A stretch of DNA of 64,000 nucleotides from NCBI GenBank assembly GCA_004014935.1, contig CP025321.1, forward strand, positions 558,001 through 622,000, written 5' to 3'. The first letter of the stretch is position 1. The number at the start of each line of letters is the position of its first letter. Of this stretch, positions 31,771 through 41,851 are shown piece by piece. Position numbers and translations under genes: made by a program. The notes beneath the pieces were generated by a model. That model saw only the letters and a program-made list of their open reading frames with translations. It was not told where the DNA came from and did not search any database. The DNA is from Saccharomycopsis malanga. Taxonomy: Eukaryota; Ascomycota; Saccharomycetes; Ascoideales; Saccharomycopsidaceae.

Positions 31771-32445
31771 TTAGCTAAAGTATTCGACTGGGTTGGCGTT
31801 TTCGTTTTCAATAAAAGGCAAAGTGTGTACTGACAAGTCGAATTCGACCTGTTTAATGCTTTTGCCATCTACGTAAACTATTTCAAACTTGGCGTTTCCA
31901 GATATCTTTTGTCTTGTTTCTTCGTTAAAGAACTTTTCAAACTGTGTTTTCACGGATTGCTGGAACTCTGCCACCTCGTACCGTTCTTCTCCGTAATTGG
32001 CTCGTTCTGCCAATTTGTTGACGTTTTCGCTGTCTTTGAACGTAAGAAACAATGTCAAATCTGGCATTGGAAGTCCTACATCAGGGCCCTTACACCAATC
32101 AAAGTCTAAACCGTTAGCTGTGGAATATGCAATGCCCGAATAAAAATATCTATCCATGACGATATTGACGTTATTTGCCAATTTGTCTAATATTTTATTT
32201 TTGACTTCCCACCTGTTGGCTGAAAATAGTAAATGAATTGACTCTTTAGGAAGCTGGAAATTCCTATTCACCAAATATTCATTGATCAACTTTCCAATCT
32301 CCGTGGTTCTGTCTGGAAACTTGATTAATTCCACCTTCCGATTGGCCTTTTCAAACTTTTTAATAATAAGATCAACCTGGGTGGATTTTCCAGTCCGGTC
32401 GAGTCCTTCTACTAATATTATTGAGCCTCTAGTAGGTTTACTCAT
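31771..32445 (-). CDS. CDC8: Thymidylate kinase
   Basis: Phosphorylates dTMP to dTDP for DNA synthesis (224 aa from the ATG at 32445). It has the P-loop VEGLDRTGKST near residues 12-22, the DR-motif in MDRYFYSGIAYS, a LID-type segment after LTLFLTF with KLAERANYGEERYE, and a C-terminal helix. The frame is open 16 codons further upstream to a TTG, which is not a normal start. Length fits the family (216 aa in S. cerevisiae). Confidence 0.94.
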   Translation of the reverse strand: MSKPTRGSIILVEGLDRTGKSTQVDLIIKKFEKANRKVELIKFPDRTTEIGKLINEYLVNRNFQLPKESIHLLFSANRWEVKNKILDKLANNVNIVMDRYFYSGIAYSTANGLDFDWCKGPDVGLPMPDLTLFLTFKDSENVNKLAERANYGEERYEVAEFQQSVKTQFEKFFNEETRQKISGNAKFEIVYVDGKSIKQVEFDLSVHTLPFIENENANPVEYFS

Positions 32446-32736
32446 TGTAAATTCTTGCACTCTATAAAAATAGACACTACAACAATCCAGCAAGCTCTGG
32501 TGTCTTTATATACCTAGCAATAGAGCAACGATATGTCAAGGGTCCCCTTGGGCGTGTCTGACATGCCGTTATAGCGTGTAATGTATTTTTTCACTGTTGC
32601 TATGCTATCGTGTCTGGTTCGCATTTCCACGAAAAAATCCAAAGGGGGTACCCTTGAGACACCGAAACAGCGATTAATGTTATATTCGTCCCTATAACAA
32701 TTTATAAGTGTTTGGCACAGTACGATTTAAACTAGA

Positions 32737-34467
32737 ATGAAATATCCAGTGTGGTTTAATGGTATAACGGCTCGAAAAAAGATTATTCTTTTACTTCGGA
32801 GTTGCACGTTCATATTGATCTTGGTGTGGATCATATTGATCTTGGTTGGCCTGAGCAAAGATACAGCTCGAATATACATCCACAAGCTAGAATTTTCTCA
32901 TCTTAATGTTGCTAAAGGTTTATACAATGCATTAGCTAACAATGCGAACAGTCAGGCTAACACAGATGATCCCTATGGGCCAGGTTTCACCACATCGGAA
33001 ATCCAAATCTTGGTAGATTACACTTCTGAAGAGTTCAGAGATAGTCCTCAATTTCTCGTCTCGTCCATATGGGATTATTGCTACGGTACGTTTGACTCTG
33101 TCAACTTGAGTAACGATAACCTTGATAAACATTTCGAAGATGGGGAACATAAAAGAATCAGGATATCCAAGTGTCTTTCTCCTGAAAACTATTACTTCAA
33201 CTACCGGTCTTTGTTGGGCCAGATAGGTTTGACTATTATATTGGAATATGCTTATGATGGTGATTTCTCTTCCAATGCCCGTTACTCCAAGTTGATGCAA
33301 TCTGTTTTTAAAGTTATGAAAATCTTTCCCAATAGTTTATTCTTTGTTATTGTCGCTCAGTCTATCATGTTTCTTGTTTCTTTTGTCATTTACGGTTTGA
33401 TGTTCAAGCAAAATGGTAAGAAAAATCAACTTGCCGTTTTCTTGGAACATTTCAATGCTCTTTTGTCATCAGCATGTTTAATCGCCGTTATGGTAGCTGT
33501 GATGTCCTTAGTCATCATCTCTTTTGAGCTTAAATCCAGAGTCGCTTCTGAGTTGGGGGATTTTGGTATTAAAATGCATTTGGGTAGAATTTTTTTCTCC
33601 TTAATTTGGGTTCTTTTTGTCACCTCATTCCTCAACTTCTGTGTCTGGGGAGGTGTGGCCTGGTGCACAGTTCCAGAAGAAGATCCAGATAACGATGATA
33701 GGTTTTATAGAGCAAACTTCAGAAAGTCCATGGCAAGCTTGTCGGCTTATACAAACTCTGCAAATTCTCCACATTTTTTGAATTCCCAGAGTACTTCTTA
33801 CGAAGACGAATTGAAGAAAGATATGACGTTCGTCACAAGATCTAACACTGGTTACGCCTCTACGTTTTATTCTGCAACCAGAAGCTCTTCTAGAAAGTAT
33901 AAGCCTAATAGATCTCGAGCTGGGTCTCAAGGAACCACAAAATTTCTTGCTAGTGCCGGCCCAACCTTTACTAATGATGTGAACCAGTCACAAAATGAGC
34001 CTAAAATACATGGAAATAACATGGGTTCTACCCCAAGCACGGCTACCATATATCCTGAAAACCAAAACATGTTTTTGTCAATAGGTAAAAACAAGCAGGC
34101 GGGCAACGAGAATAGGAAATCCCAGTCCAATACTGATTTGGTCAGTATGGTCAGTGAAAATGATATGTATGCCAACGACGTGAATTATAATCAGATTTTA
34201 CAGCCCATGCAGACTTCATTCAACTATTCTGGATTTGGATTGCGTAAAAATGGTACTATAAAAAATAACGTTACATTTAGTAAACCAGCCGGTAATGAAC
34301 GTGGGAACAACAATCAAAGAGATATTGAACAGGAATTTTTCACAGTTCAACAATATGGCTACGATCATAACGGTAATCACCACCAACAATATGGATATGA
34401 TTATAATGGTAATCATAATCAGCAATATCCGTACAACCAGAATGCCAATTCTAATCATGGTAGCTAA
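32737..34467 (+). CDS. Four-span membrane protein, SUR7/PalI (claudin-like) type
   Basis: Integral membrane protein of 576 aa with the claudin-superfamily layout: one span near residues 15-40, a large extracellular loop (about 40-195) with a W-x-x-C type motif (SIWDYCYG) and a later paired Cys, then three closely spaced spans (about 198-220, 243-265, 288-312) and a long hydrophilic cytosolic tail. The tail is Ser/Asn-rich and ends in NGNHHQQYGYD-like Tyr/Gln/His repeats. SUR7-type proteins sit in plasma-membrane eisosome domains or at the cell surface; the role here is inferred from topology only. A second four-span gene follows. Start: ATG at 32737. Confidence 0.6.
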   Translation: MKYPVWFNGITARKKIILLLRSCTFILILVWIILILVGLSKDTARIYIHKLEFSHLNVAKGLYNALANNANSQANTDDPYGPGFTTSEIQILVDYTSEEFRDSPQFLVSSIWDYCYGTFDSVNLSNDNLDKHFEDGEHKRIRISKCLSPENYYFNYRSLLGQIGLTIILEYAYDGDFSSNARYSKLMQSVFKVMKIFPNSLFFVIVAQSIMFLVSFVIYGLMFKQNGKKNQLAVFLEHFNALLSSACLIAVMVAVMSLVIISFELKSRVASELGDFGIKMHLGRIFFSLIWVLFVTSFLNFCVWGGVAWCTVPEEDPDNDDRFYRANFRKSMASLSAYTNSANSPHFLNSQSTSYEDELKKDMTFVTRSNTGYASTFYSATRSSSRKYKPNRSRAGSQGTTKFLASAGPTFTNDVNQSQNEPKIHGNNMGSTPSTATIYPENQNMFLSIGKNKQAGNENRKSQSNTDLVSMVSENDMYANDVNYNQILQPMQTSFNYSGFGLRKNGTIKNNVTFSKPAGNERGNNNQRDIEQEFFTVQQYGYDHNGNHHQQYGYDYNGNHNQQYPYNQNANSNHGS

Positions 34468-34925
34468 TTCTCATATTTTCTTCTTCTTCTTCTTTCTTCT
34501 TCTTCTTCTTCTTCTTCTTCTTCTTCTTCTTCTTCTTCTTCTTCTTCTTCTTCTTCTTCTTCTTCTTCTTCTTCTTCTTCTTCTTCTTCTTCTTCTTCTT
34601 CTTCTTCTTTCTTCTTCTTCTTCTTCTTCTTCTTCTTGTTTTCAAGGGTTTCTTAATTGCTACATTTCTTCGCTTATATTTTATCTGTTTGCATCTTTTT
34701 CCATTACCTTTCCAGTTAACTATAACTCTCATATAAATTTATCTTGCATGGCGGAGCTTATGCTTTATGCTTAACATGCATCGCCACTGCATTAACACAA
34801 AATTTTCCATATAACGACTCTTAACTATATTTATAGACATATACACTACCCTTACTGTATGTTGAATTATATACGTATATTCTATTCTATTCCAAGTGCA
34901 TCATAGTTTAACTTTAACACTTGTG
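34468..34925. other. Intergenic stretch dominated by a CTT microsatellite
   Basis: The gap between the two four-span genes. Its first third is the CTT repeat listed separately, and the rest is AT-rich promoter-like sequence. No gene is seen. Confidence 0.6.
34477..34637. repeat. (CTT)n / (GAA)n microsatellite, about 160 bp
   Basis: Nearly pure CTT triplets on the plus strand with two single-T slips (near 34494 and 34609). This is a homopyrimidine-homopurine tract able to form triplex DNA in principle. It starts ten bases after the stop codon of the upstream gene, so it lies in its 3' untranslated region. Confidence 0.97.
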
Positions 34926-36473
34926 ATGAACATTGTATCTGGCTCAATTTCATTATGGTACACGTTTCGGAATACCAGAAGCGGAGGAACACTGGAAACC
35001 GATTCTTATAAAGGATCCAATTCAAAGAGTACTACTGCCTCCATAGTGGGAATAGGTACTTCTACTGGTCATCATTTTGGGACTACGGCATTAGCATCTC
35101 TCGAAGACAGTTCAAGCAATAATTCAGACACAGCATTACTGGCTAACAATGAATCTAATTCCTACATTAAACGTCTGTTGGGCTGGAAATCTAGAAGTTT
35201 AAAAGAACATAAAATTGAAAAACGCGAAAGTATTAGGCCAATATTGAAGAGTTTTGAATTTGTTTGCTTGAGCTTGGTTTTAATACTTTCGTTCATCATG
35301 ATATTATTATTCGGCTTGACTCTAGTTACTTGCAAATCACCGAACGTACAATGCTATTCCCAATTCAATTTCCGGATAATTAATGGATCCAACGTCTCCA
35401 AAAGCATTTTAACAGCAATAAACGATGTCATAAAAATGGCTGTTTTTCTTACAAGCGAATACAATGAGGATGTTCAGCCAGGTACAACCAGGAAACTTGA
35501 ATTTGATGGACGACGATATTATAACGGAAAGTATTCATTTTTCCATAATGATGATAATTCTCCTCGAACCACAAGCCCTTTGTTGCTAACTAATGCTGCT
35601 TCTTTTCCTTCTTTATATTCACCAATTTCCAATGAAAAGAAATCAGTGTCTGCAGAAGATATTGGCACATTTTCAGTTGACAATCTCTTTGAGCTAGGCT
35701 TTACAGGGTTTTGTCGCTACAACATATCAAGTTACTCAAGCTTATATATTAATAGTTCAATTAGCATGATCGAGAATCCTGCTACAAAAAAATATTGTGT
35801 AGGTGATATTTTAAATGGCATTGATCTCTTTTCAACTTTAATAAGAGATTTTGGCGGTGAATTGGCAAAATCGGCTTCAGGAATAGCATTCGATACCACT
35901 AAGGACGCTGACTCTAAAAATGAGGCATTCGATACTAGTAAAACACTAGGTGATGCCTTGGTTCTAGGATACGAGGCCTCGTTACCCAGTATTGCAAGAT
36001 TTTCCATGCCTCTTTTGAACTCGAGGCTCAAAGATGAGCAGAAAGAAACAGGCTACAGTTTGATGAATATAAAATATGCCATTTTGATAAAAAATCTTAG
36101 TAAACTGGTGCCTTGTGCGGTATGTTTTGGCGTAATGCTCAGTTTTGCTATCATACTACAAAATGTGAAAACTATTTCCATTAGTAAGGTTTCTAGCAGA
36201 ATGAAAAGAAAAATAGTCAATTGTATTTTTGGGTTTAGCAGCAAATCTACAGCGAAAAAGTTTCTCTTTATATTGTCTTTAATCAATTTTCTAAATAATA
36301 TTGTTATTATCACTGTGTTGGACATCTACATTAGAAAATTGCACTCCATTTTAACAACAAAAATTGCGTTGGCCCTAATTGTTCATGGAAAAGGATTTTA
36401 TTTGCTCGTGGGTTGCTTGATATGTTCTGCAATGCAATTTATACTAACCACGGTCAACATTTTTATAGAGTGA
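34926..36473 (+). CDS. Second tandem four-span membrane protein, possibly Ecm7-like
   Basis: Not firmly recognised. The 515-aa protein has a hydrophilic Ser/Thr-rich N-terminus (residues 1 to about 110), a strong span near 115-140 (FVCLSLVLILSFIMILLFGL), a large loop with Asn-rich glycosylation-type sites and paired Cys (CKSPNVQC, FTGFCRYN, KKYCVGDI), then three C-terminal spans. That is the claudin-superfamily layout, as in the yeast calcium-related protein Ecm7, but I cannot show homology from memory. The frame opens at a GTG (34896); the first ATG is 34926. It sits 458 bp downstream of another four-span gene in the same orientation. Confidence 0.5.
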   Translation: MNIVSGSISLWYTFRNTRSGGTLETDSYKGSNSKSTTASIVGIGTSTGHHFGTTALASLEDSSSNNSDTALLANNESNSYIKRLLGWKSRSLKEHKIEKRESIRPILKSFEFVCLSLVLILSFIMILLFGLTLVTCKSPNVQCYSQFNFRIINGSNVSKSILTAINDVIKMAVFLTSEYNEDVQPGTTRKLEFDGRRYYNGKYSFFHNDDNSPRTTSPLLLTNAASFPSLYSPISNEKKSVSAEDIGTFSVDNLFELGFTGFCRYNISSYSSLYINSSISMIENPATKKYCVGDILNGIDLFSTLIRDFGGELAKSASGIAFDTTKDADSKNEAFDTSKTLGDALVLGYEASLPSIARFSMPLLNSRLKDEQKETGYSLMNIKYAILIKNLSKLVPCAVCFGVMLSFAIILQNVKTISISKVSSRMKRKIVNCIFGFSSKSTAKKFLFILSLINFLNNIVIITVLDIYIRKLHSILTTKIALALIVHGKGFYLLVGCLICSAMQFILTTVNIFIE

Positions 36474-36825
36474 ACATCTAAAATAGTATTAATGCAGTCT
36501 TCTACGCTTCTTGTGCTTTATATTTCAACTTGTAGAATTGGATAAATAAGGATAGTAAATGAAGCATATAGAAGAATAGCAAAGGAGAAGTAGAAAAGTG
36601 GGAGAGGAACACCAGGTAGAAACAAAAGGGGTACGAAGGAAAACATACTAAAAAATACAAATAAAATAAGCATCGAAATTGTAACAAAATCGAGAAAAGT
36701 AACTTCAGGACATGAAAAGGTGAATATTACAATAATGTATATTTGAACGATCTAGTGTCGAGACATAAACACGGTAAGTGGTATACAATTGACTTTATTG
36801 AGCAACCTAACAGGTATTTTAGGAT
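36474..36825. other. Intergenic region between convergent genes
   Basis: About 350 bp between the four-span gene and POM33/PER33, AT-rich; nothing recognised. Confidence 0.5.
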
Positions 36826-37617
36826 TTACTTAGACTTAGCAGCGGCAGCGGCAGGACGACGAGTTGAAGCGTCGTGAGTCCCGAGGGTGGCAGCTAAAAT
36901 GGATTTGAATTTTGCCCAATATTGTTTAGCAATTGGAGGCAATCTTGGGTCAGAAAAAAACCCGTCAGCTCTAACTTCGTAAGCTTTCAAAGACGCTCTG
37001 GTGTATACAGATTTTTGGTATCTCAACTTGACAAAATAAGTGTACGCGGCAAGAATGACCCAGGAACGTTTTCTGAAGAACAATGCCTTGAAGAACAAGA
37101 CCACAGCGAGCAACAATTCCAAGCTGGCAGAATAGAACAAGGACTTTTCATTATTATTTTTGATGAAAGCAGAAATTCTAGTGATCAAAGGGGAGCTTGG
37201 GGGATGGTTGAGGGCTGGAAGAATCAAATTGGCGGTGTAACCCAAGACATGGAAGACAGAAAAGATGAAGAATGGTGCAATTGACAAGGTATTAACAGGA
37301 GCCAAGAGCCAGATCAAGGCATCGTAAGTGTATTGGACGTTGTCATCTTGGAGCAACACCGGAATAGATGGACGACGGGCCTTAAATGATTGAAAAAGGA
37401 TGATGCCAAAAGACTCGACAACACCTAAATAAGCCAATTTGTAGAAAAAAGCATTAAAAAAGCCACCAGATCGATAGGTTAACAAATACAAAATCGTAGA
37501 GACCAAGGTGGTGACATGACCTAGGAACCAGGAAAACTGGAGACTCTTGGTCAAAGCAACCAAATTTGCCCCGACGGAAGTCCGGCTGCTCGCAGTGGTT
37601 GATGGTCTGGTAGACAT
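36826..37617 (-). CDS. Pore/ER membrane protein of the POM33/PER33 (TMEM33) family
   Basis: ER and nuclear-envelope membrane protein (263 aa); in yeast Pom33 and Per33 help nuclear pore distribution. Hydrophobic segments are near residues 26-45, 55-80, 100-125 and 165-190, with family sequences SLQFSWFLGHVTTLVSTILY and APFFIFSVFHVLGYTANLIL. The tail is basic and Ala/Lys-rich and may carry the amphipathic membrane-binding region known for Pom33 (inference). Which of the two paralogues it represents is unclear. It is divergent to the GYF-domain gene, sharing a 333-bp promoter. Start: ATG at 37617. Confidence 0.88.
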   Translation of the reverse strand: MSTRPSTTASSRTSVGANLVALTKSLQFSWFLGHVTTLVSTILYLLTYRSGGFFNAFFYKLAYLGVVESFGIILFQSFKARRPSIPVLLQDDNVQYTYDALIWLLAPVNTLSIAPFFIFSVFHVLGYTANLILPALNHPPSSPLITRISAFIKNNNEKSLFYSASLELLLAVVLFFKALFFRKRSWVILAAYTYFVKLRYQKSVYTRASLKAYEVRADGFFSDPRLPPIAKQYWAKFKSILAATLGTHDASTRRPAAAAAKSK

Positions 37618-37950
37618 GATAGATATGGTTTGTTATACGACAATATCAACGTAATGGTGTGTTGGTAGTAAGTACCTGGTAGAAGATAAGAGAGAATGAA
37701 GAGCAACATCAAGCGGCAACCTTTATGTGACCTCATCACAAGGCATATGAGAGTCGCATGAGTGTGCGGAAATTGGTACGCGCACGACGAAAAATATTTT
37801 TTTTTTTTTTTCATTTTTTTTATTTTTCAGTTTGCCAAAAATTTTTCACTATTTGAGTGTATGGCGAAGAGTTTGATTGGTCCAGCAGGTACAACACACC
37901 ACAGCACAGCATAGCAGTTAGCAGAAACAAAGATAAACCGACGAACCGCG
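37618..37950. other. Divergent promoter of POM33/PER33-type and GYF-domain genes
   Basis: A 333-bp intergenic region with a poly-T run (37798-37812). No further site identified with confidence. Confidence 0.5.
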
Positions 37951-40648
37951 ATGTCTCAACCATCAACATTATCATTTGGTCCTACATGGTAAGTGTAGAT
38001 ATGAGTAATTTTAGAGGAGATTAGATACTAACCATGGTAGGATGCGTCCAATGACTTCCAAACAGGAGGATTCCAAGCCGTCTTCCAGCACAGAAAGCCC
38101 TGGAAAAGAGGGGTTTGATGTCCACGATGCGCTTGCACACTCTAAGACCATTGTTCCCAATGACAAAAGCCGTAGATATTCTCTTTCAGAAATGTTCCAG
38201 GTGCTTGAGACCATGAAGGCCAATGGCGACCTCATACCTCAGGAGTCGAATGCGCCTTATCGGTACTCGAAACCAAGGAACATTTTGCATGTTGCCATGA
38301 AGAACACGTCCGAGTCGGCTGACACCAAGCAGGATGACACCAAGCAGGAGTTTCTCAACCAACAGCTTGATGCCTTACTGCTCAATGGACCACTGACCCA
38401 GGAAAACACTGCTACGTCTGCCAGCAATGTTTCTAGTCCTGCTCTTGATTCCAAGTCATTATTGCATAGGATTTCTAGCAAGTCACTACTCAACTCCATC
38501 CATTCTCCGCAGATTTCGCAGCCTCAGGCCCAGGCCCGGGCCCCGCCGCCCCCTGGCTTGTTCTTTGTTCCTCCTGACAGCATCTCTTGGTACTATTTGG
38601 ACCCTTCGAATCAGGAACAGGGTCCTTTCAACGGCCCTTTGATGCAAAGTTGGTATTCTCAGGGCTATCTAAGTGCTGACCTCCGCATCAGAAGAGCCGA
38701 GGAATCGGCTCATTATCCTTTGAATCTGCTTGTAAACCGCCTCCAGAACTCCCATCAACCGTTTTTGGTTCCTTTGCCTCCTGTAAATCAAGCCCCGAAC
38801 ATTCAACCTGCCTTTGGTCCTCACGATCCGCTTCAACAGTCTACGTTTTTCAACTCATCGTTAGCTAACGATACTGGAACACCTACTGCTCAAGGCTCCA
38901 ATTTCTTTGCTTCTCCTGTCCAGCAACATGCTTCTGGCGACTCTGGCCTTTTGGATGCTGGTGTTTTCCATTCTCCCAGCCTCGGCTCCTCAGTGGCTTG
39001 GGGCTCGACATCTCGTTCGAACCTTATCCAACCCACATGGAATGGTCTCAACAGTTCTGTCAGGCCAATGGTTAATAACCCAAGTTTGACGGGAACACCT
39101 GATTTTGGCTTATCTGATGCGATTCCGTCCAGATTGGGTAATCAATCTCCTTTCTACAACAATTCCACATTATCAGTAGCTAATTCCCTCACAAACATCA
39201 ACAGTCTTCAGCAATCCACTTCTGCTCAATCCGCATTGTCTGTCGACAATACCGGCAGCAGTGGTTTTGTCAATACTCAGAGCCCTGTTGTTGACAATGC
39301 TGTGCCAAACCATGACTTATCATTGGACCAAGACTTGAAAGCTTCTATTGACCAAGACCATATCAGCTCCTTGTTGTTAGGCAGTGTTTTGAAAGACGAT
39401 CTAGAGAAAGTGGCTCCTTCTCAAATCTTGGCTGATCCAGAGGTTCCAAAAGAAAAGAAGTCTGCCATTATTGATAAAGTCAATTCCATCAAAGCGGAAA
39501 TCGCTGAATCAGACATTCCTGCTGCTCCGGTAAAGCCTAAGAAATCTGCTTCAAAACAAAAGAAAATAAGTGAAAAGAAATCAGTCAAACAAACCATAGA
39601 AACCCCGGTTGGTGAAAACGTTAAAGAGCCTGTTAAACCTTCTCCAAAACAAGAAAAGTTTAAACCTTTGAAAGAAGTGACCACTCCTGTCATTGAAAAA
39701 CTTGTCCCAGTTGTTTCTACCAAATCAAAGTTGGCACCATGGGCTGCTAAGGCTACTGCTTCTCCTCCTAAAGAAACTGAAACAGGTAAACCGTTGACTT
39801 TGAAAGAAATTCAAGAGCTTGAGGCTGCTGAGAAACGTAAAGAACAAAAACTCCTTGAACAACAAAGAATTGCTCAAAGAAATGCCTTGATCAATGAAGC
39901 TGCTGCTGCTGCTGCTGCTTCTTCTTCTTCTTCTTCTTCTTCTCCTCCTGTCGAAAAGAAAACCTCGTTTTTGGGTACCGCTGGCTGGGCCAGTGCTGGT
40001 CAAACCAAAAATAACATTCCTGCCAGAACTTTACTCGATATTCAAAAAGAAGAGGCTGCTAAAAAGAGTAATGTTGCTGCTGCTGCCGCACGCAATGCTT
40101 CGTCATTCGCCAGTATCACCGAGAAGGCTCCCAAAGAAGACAATTCTTGGACTGTTGTTGCTAGTAACGCAGTGAAGAAACCAGTGGTTGCTAAAACCAC
40201 CTTCAAGGTCTCTACTCCAGCTTCCAAGGTTGCTAACCCTGCTCATTTGAGAACCGTCTCTGCTCAACCTGTATCTTCAAGCACCGTTATGTCATCCACT
40301 GGAAGTGGCGCAGGCGCTTCAAACAGTGGCAGCAAACAACGCCGTGAGTTTTTAGCTTGGTGTCGTGCTGAGTTGCGTGACTTGAACCGTGGTGTTAACA
40401 GAGAAGAACTTTTAAGAATGTTCTTCATGTTTCCTTGTAGCAACGATTCTCGTGATTTGATCCAAGACACCATCTATTCTTCCTCCAAAACAATACACGG
40501 CAGAAGATTTGCCGATGAGTTCATCAAAAGAAGAAGAGCTATCGAAAAGTATGTTTCTAACTGGGACGATGCTTTGAACATGGACCCTGATGACGAGGAT
40601 GAAGATGAATGGATTGTCACTACTTCCAAAAAGAAGGGTAGACGTTAG
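37951..40648 (+). CDS. GYF-domain protein, SMY2/SYH1 family, with a 52-nt intron
   Basis: The 881-aa protein is coded by exons 37951-37988 and 38041-40648. The intron has GTAAGT, TACTAAC (38026-38032) and TAG, and is only 52 nt. The join gives MSQPSTLSFGPTWMRPMTSK. The GYF domain (residues about 190-255) contains SWYYLDPSNQEQGPFNGPLM and binds proline-rich partners (family knowledge); S. cerevisiae relatives act in mRNA and COPII-linked processes. A long Ser/Ala/Lys-rich middle part includes coiled-coil-like EAAEKRKEQKLLEQQRIAQR and an Ala-Ser run (near 39900-39945). The conserved C-terminal block starts at REFLAWCRAELRDLNRGVNR. SMY2 and SYH1 are ohnologues, so a pre-duplication yeast would have a single gene. 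Confidence 0.9.
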
Positions 40649-41851
40649 CTAGTGTTTTGCGAAATAAACATTCTTTTTTTTGTATTAATAGGATTCATTA
40701 GTAGTTTACTGAAAAGCATATTAGCAATTTATTTAAAAACTCTATAAGCGTGCAGATTAAAAACAGTACTAAGAAGACTTCATAGGCGGCTTATTATAAA
40801 TCAGTATGTGCGTTTATTAGGCATCTTTTCAACATGCTATGTTTAGCTATTGAAAAGAGAAACCGCAAATTAGTTATTTTCAACACTGAATAATTGTGTT
40901 TTTATCTTCGCAATAAAAAATCGTCTCTGAAAATTGAGAAAGAATAAATTGTGTGCTGGTCAGGGAAGAAGCTTTTTCTTAGCCATAGTTTATTTTGCAG
41001 GTAATATAGAAATAAGACATCAAGGCAACATTTTCAAAAAGTGTATCCATTTTTACGAAGTCACTTTAGGTATTGCTTACCCGAGATTTTCACAACGAAT
41101 GGTGCCAAAATAATACCCACTGAGCTGAGCAATTTTCTTTAATATGAGTATTCATTTTGTTTAAGAATGATTGAGCATAATAACAATAAGGCTTCTTGCA
41201 TTTTTGACTTGTTGTAAATAGTATACTGTATCTTTTTTTTCTGTCTAATTTTAATAAACACTTTTAAGATATCTTACAACTAACCAAAAGTCTTGAGCCA
41301 AAAAGTACTCATTTATTCGATTTTGATTGAAGGAACGCTTTTCAACTTTAAAAATCGTGGTGAGGGTTCACCACTGTTATACATTTTTTATTTCTTCGTT
41401 CAACCTGTAATATCAAGATGGATTTGTATTGAACGGAAAATGGTAAAAAGTAACTAACTATATAGAAGTTTACCACCAATGATACACAACCATATATATT
41501 TCCATTTCTTCATTCAACAATATATACATTCTATATTTCGGAAAACAAATCAAACACACAAAAAAAACAATTTAAATTCATTTTCTACATAAATATAACC
41601 TTTTATTCAAGAAAATTTGCGATTAAATGATCCTAAAAACCATCAAAAGCCCTCGAACTATGGCCTCACCTTTACTTATAGACGCATGTTGGGAAATGAA
41701 CCAGGGTAACCCGTCGTAGGTAATCTGATTTTCTCGTGATTTTTCCACTGGTTGAAGAAAAGCGGTCAATTTCTATGACACTGAGAATTCGATATCAATC
41801 ATAAATAATTTACTGAATTCTATAGGAGTCTTATTTTCTGTAGTAGTCAAG
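40649..41851. other. Intergenic region between GYF gene and SRP54
   Basis: About 1.2 kb, AT-rich, containing the SMY2/SYH1-type 3' end and the SRP54 promoter. No gene, RNA or repeat copy recognised. Confidence 0.4.
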
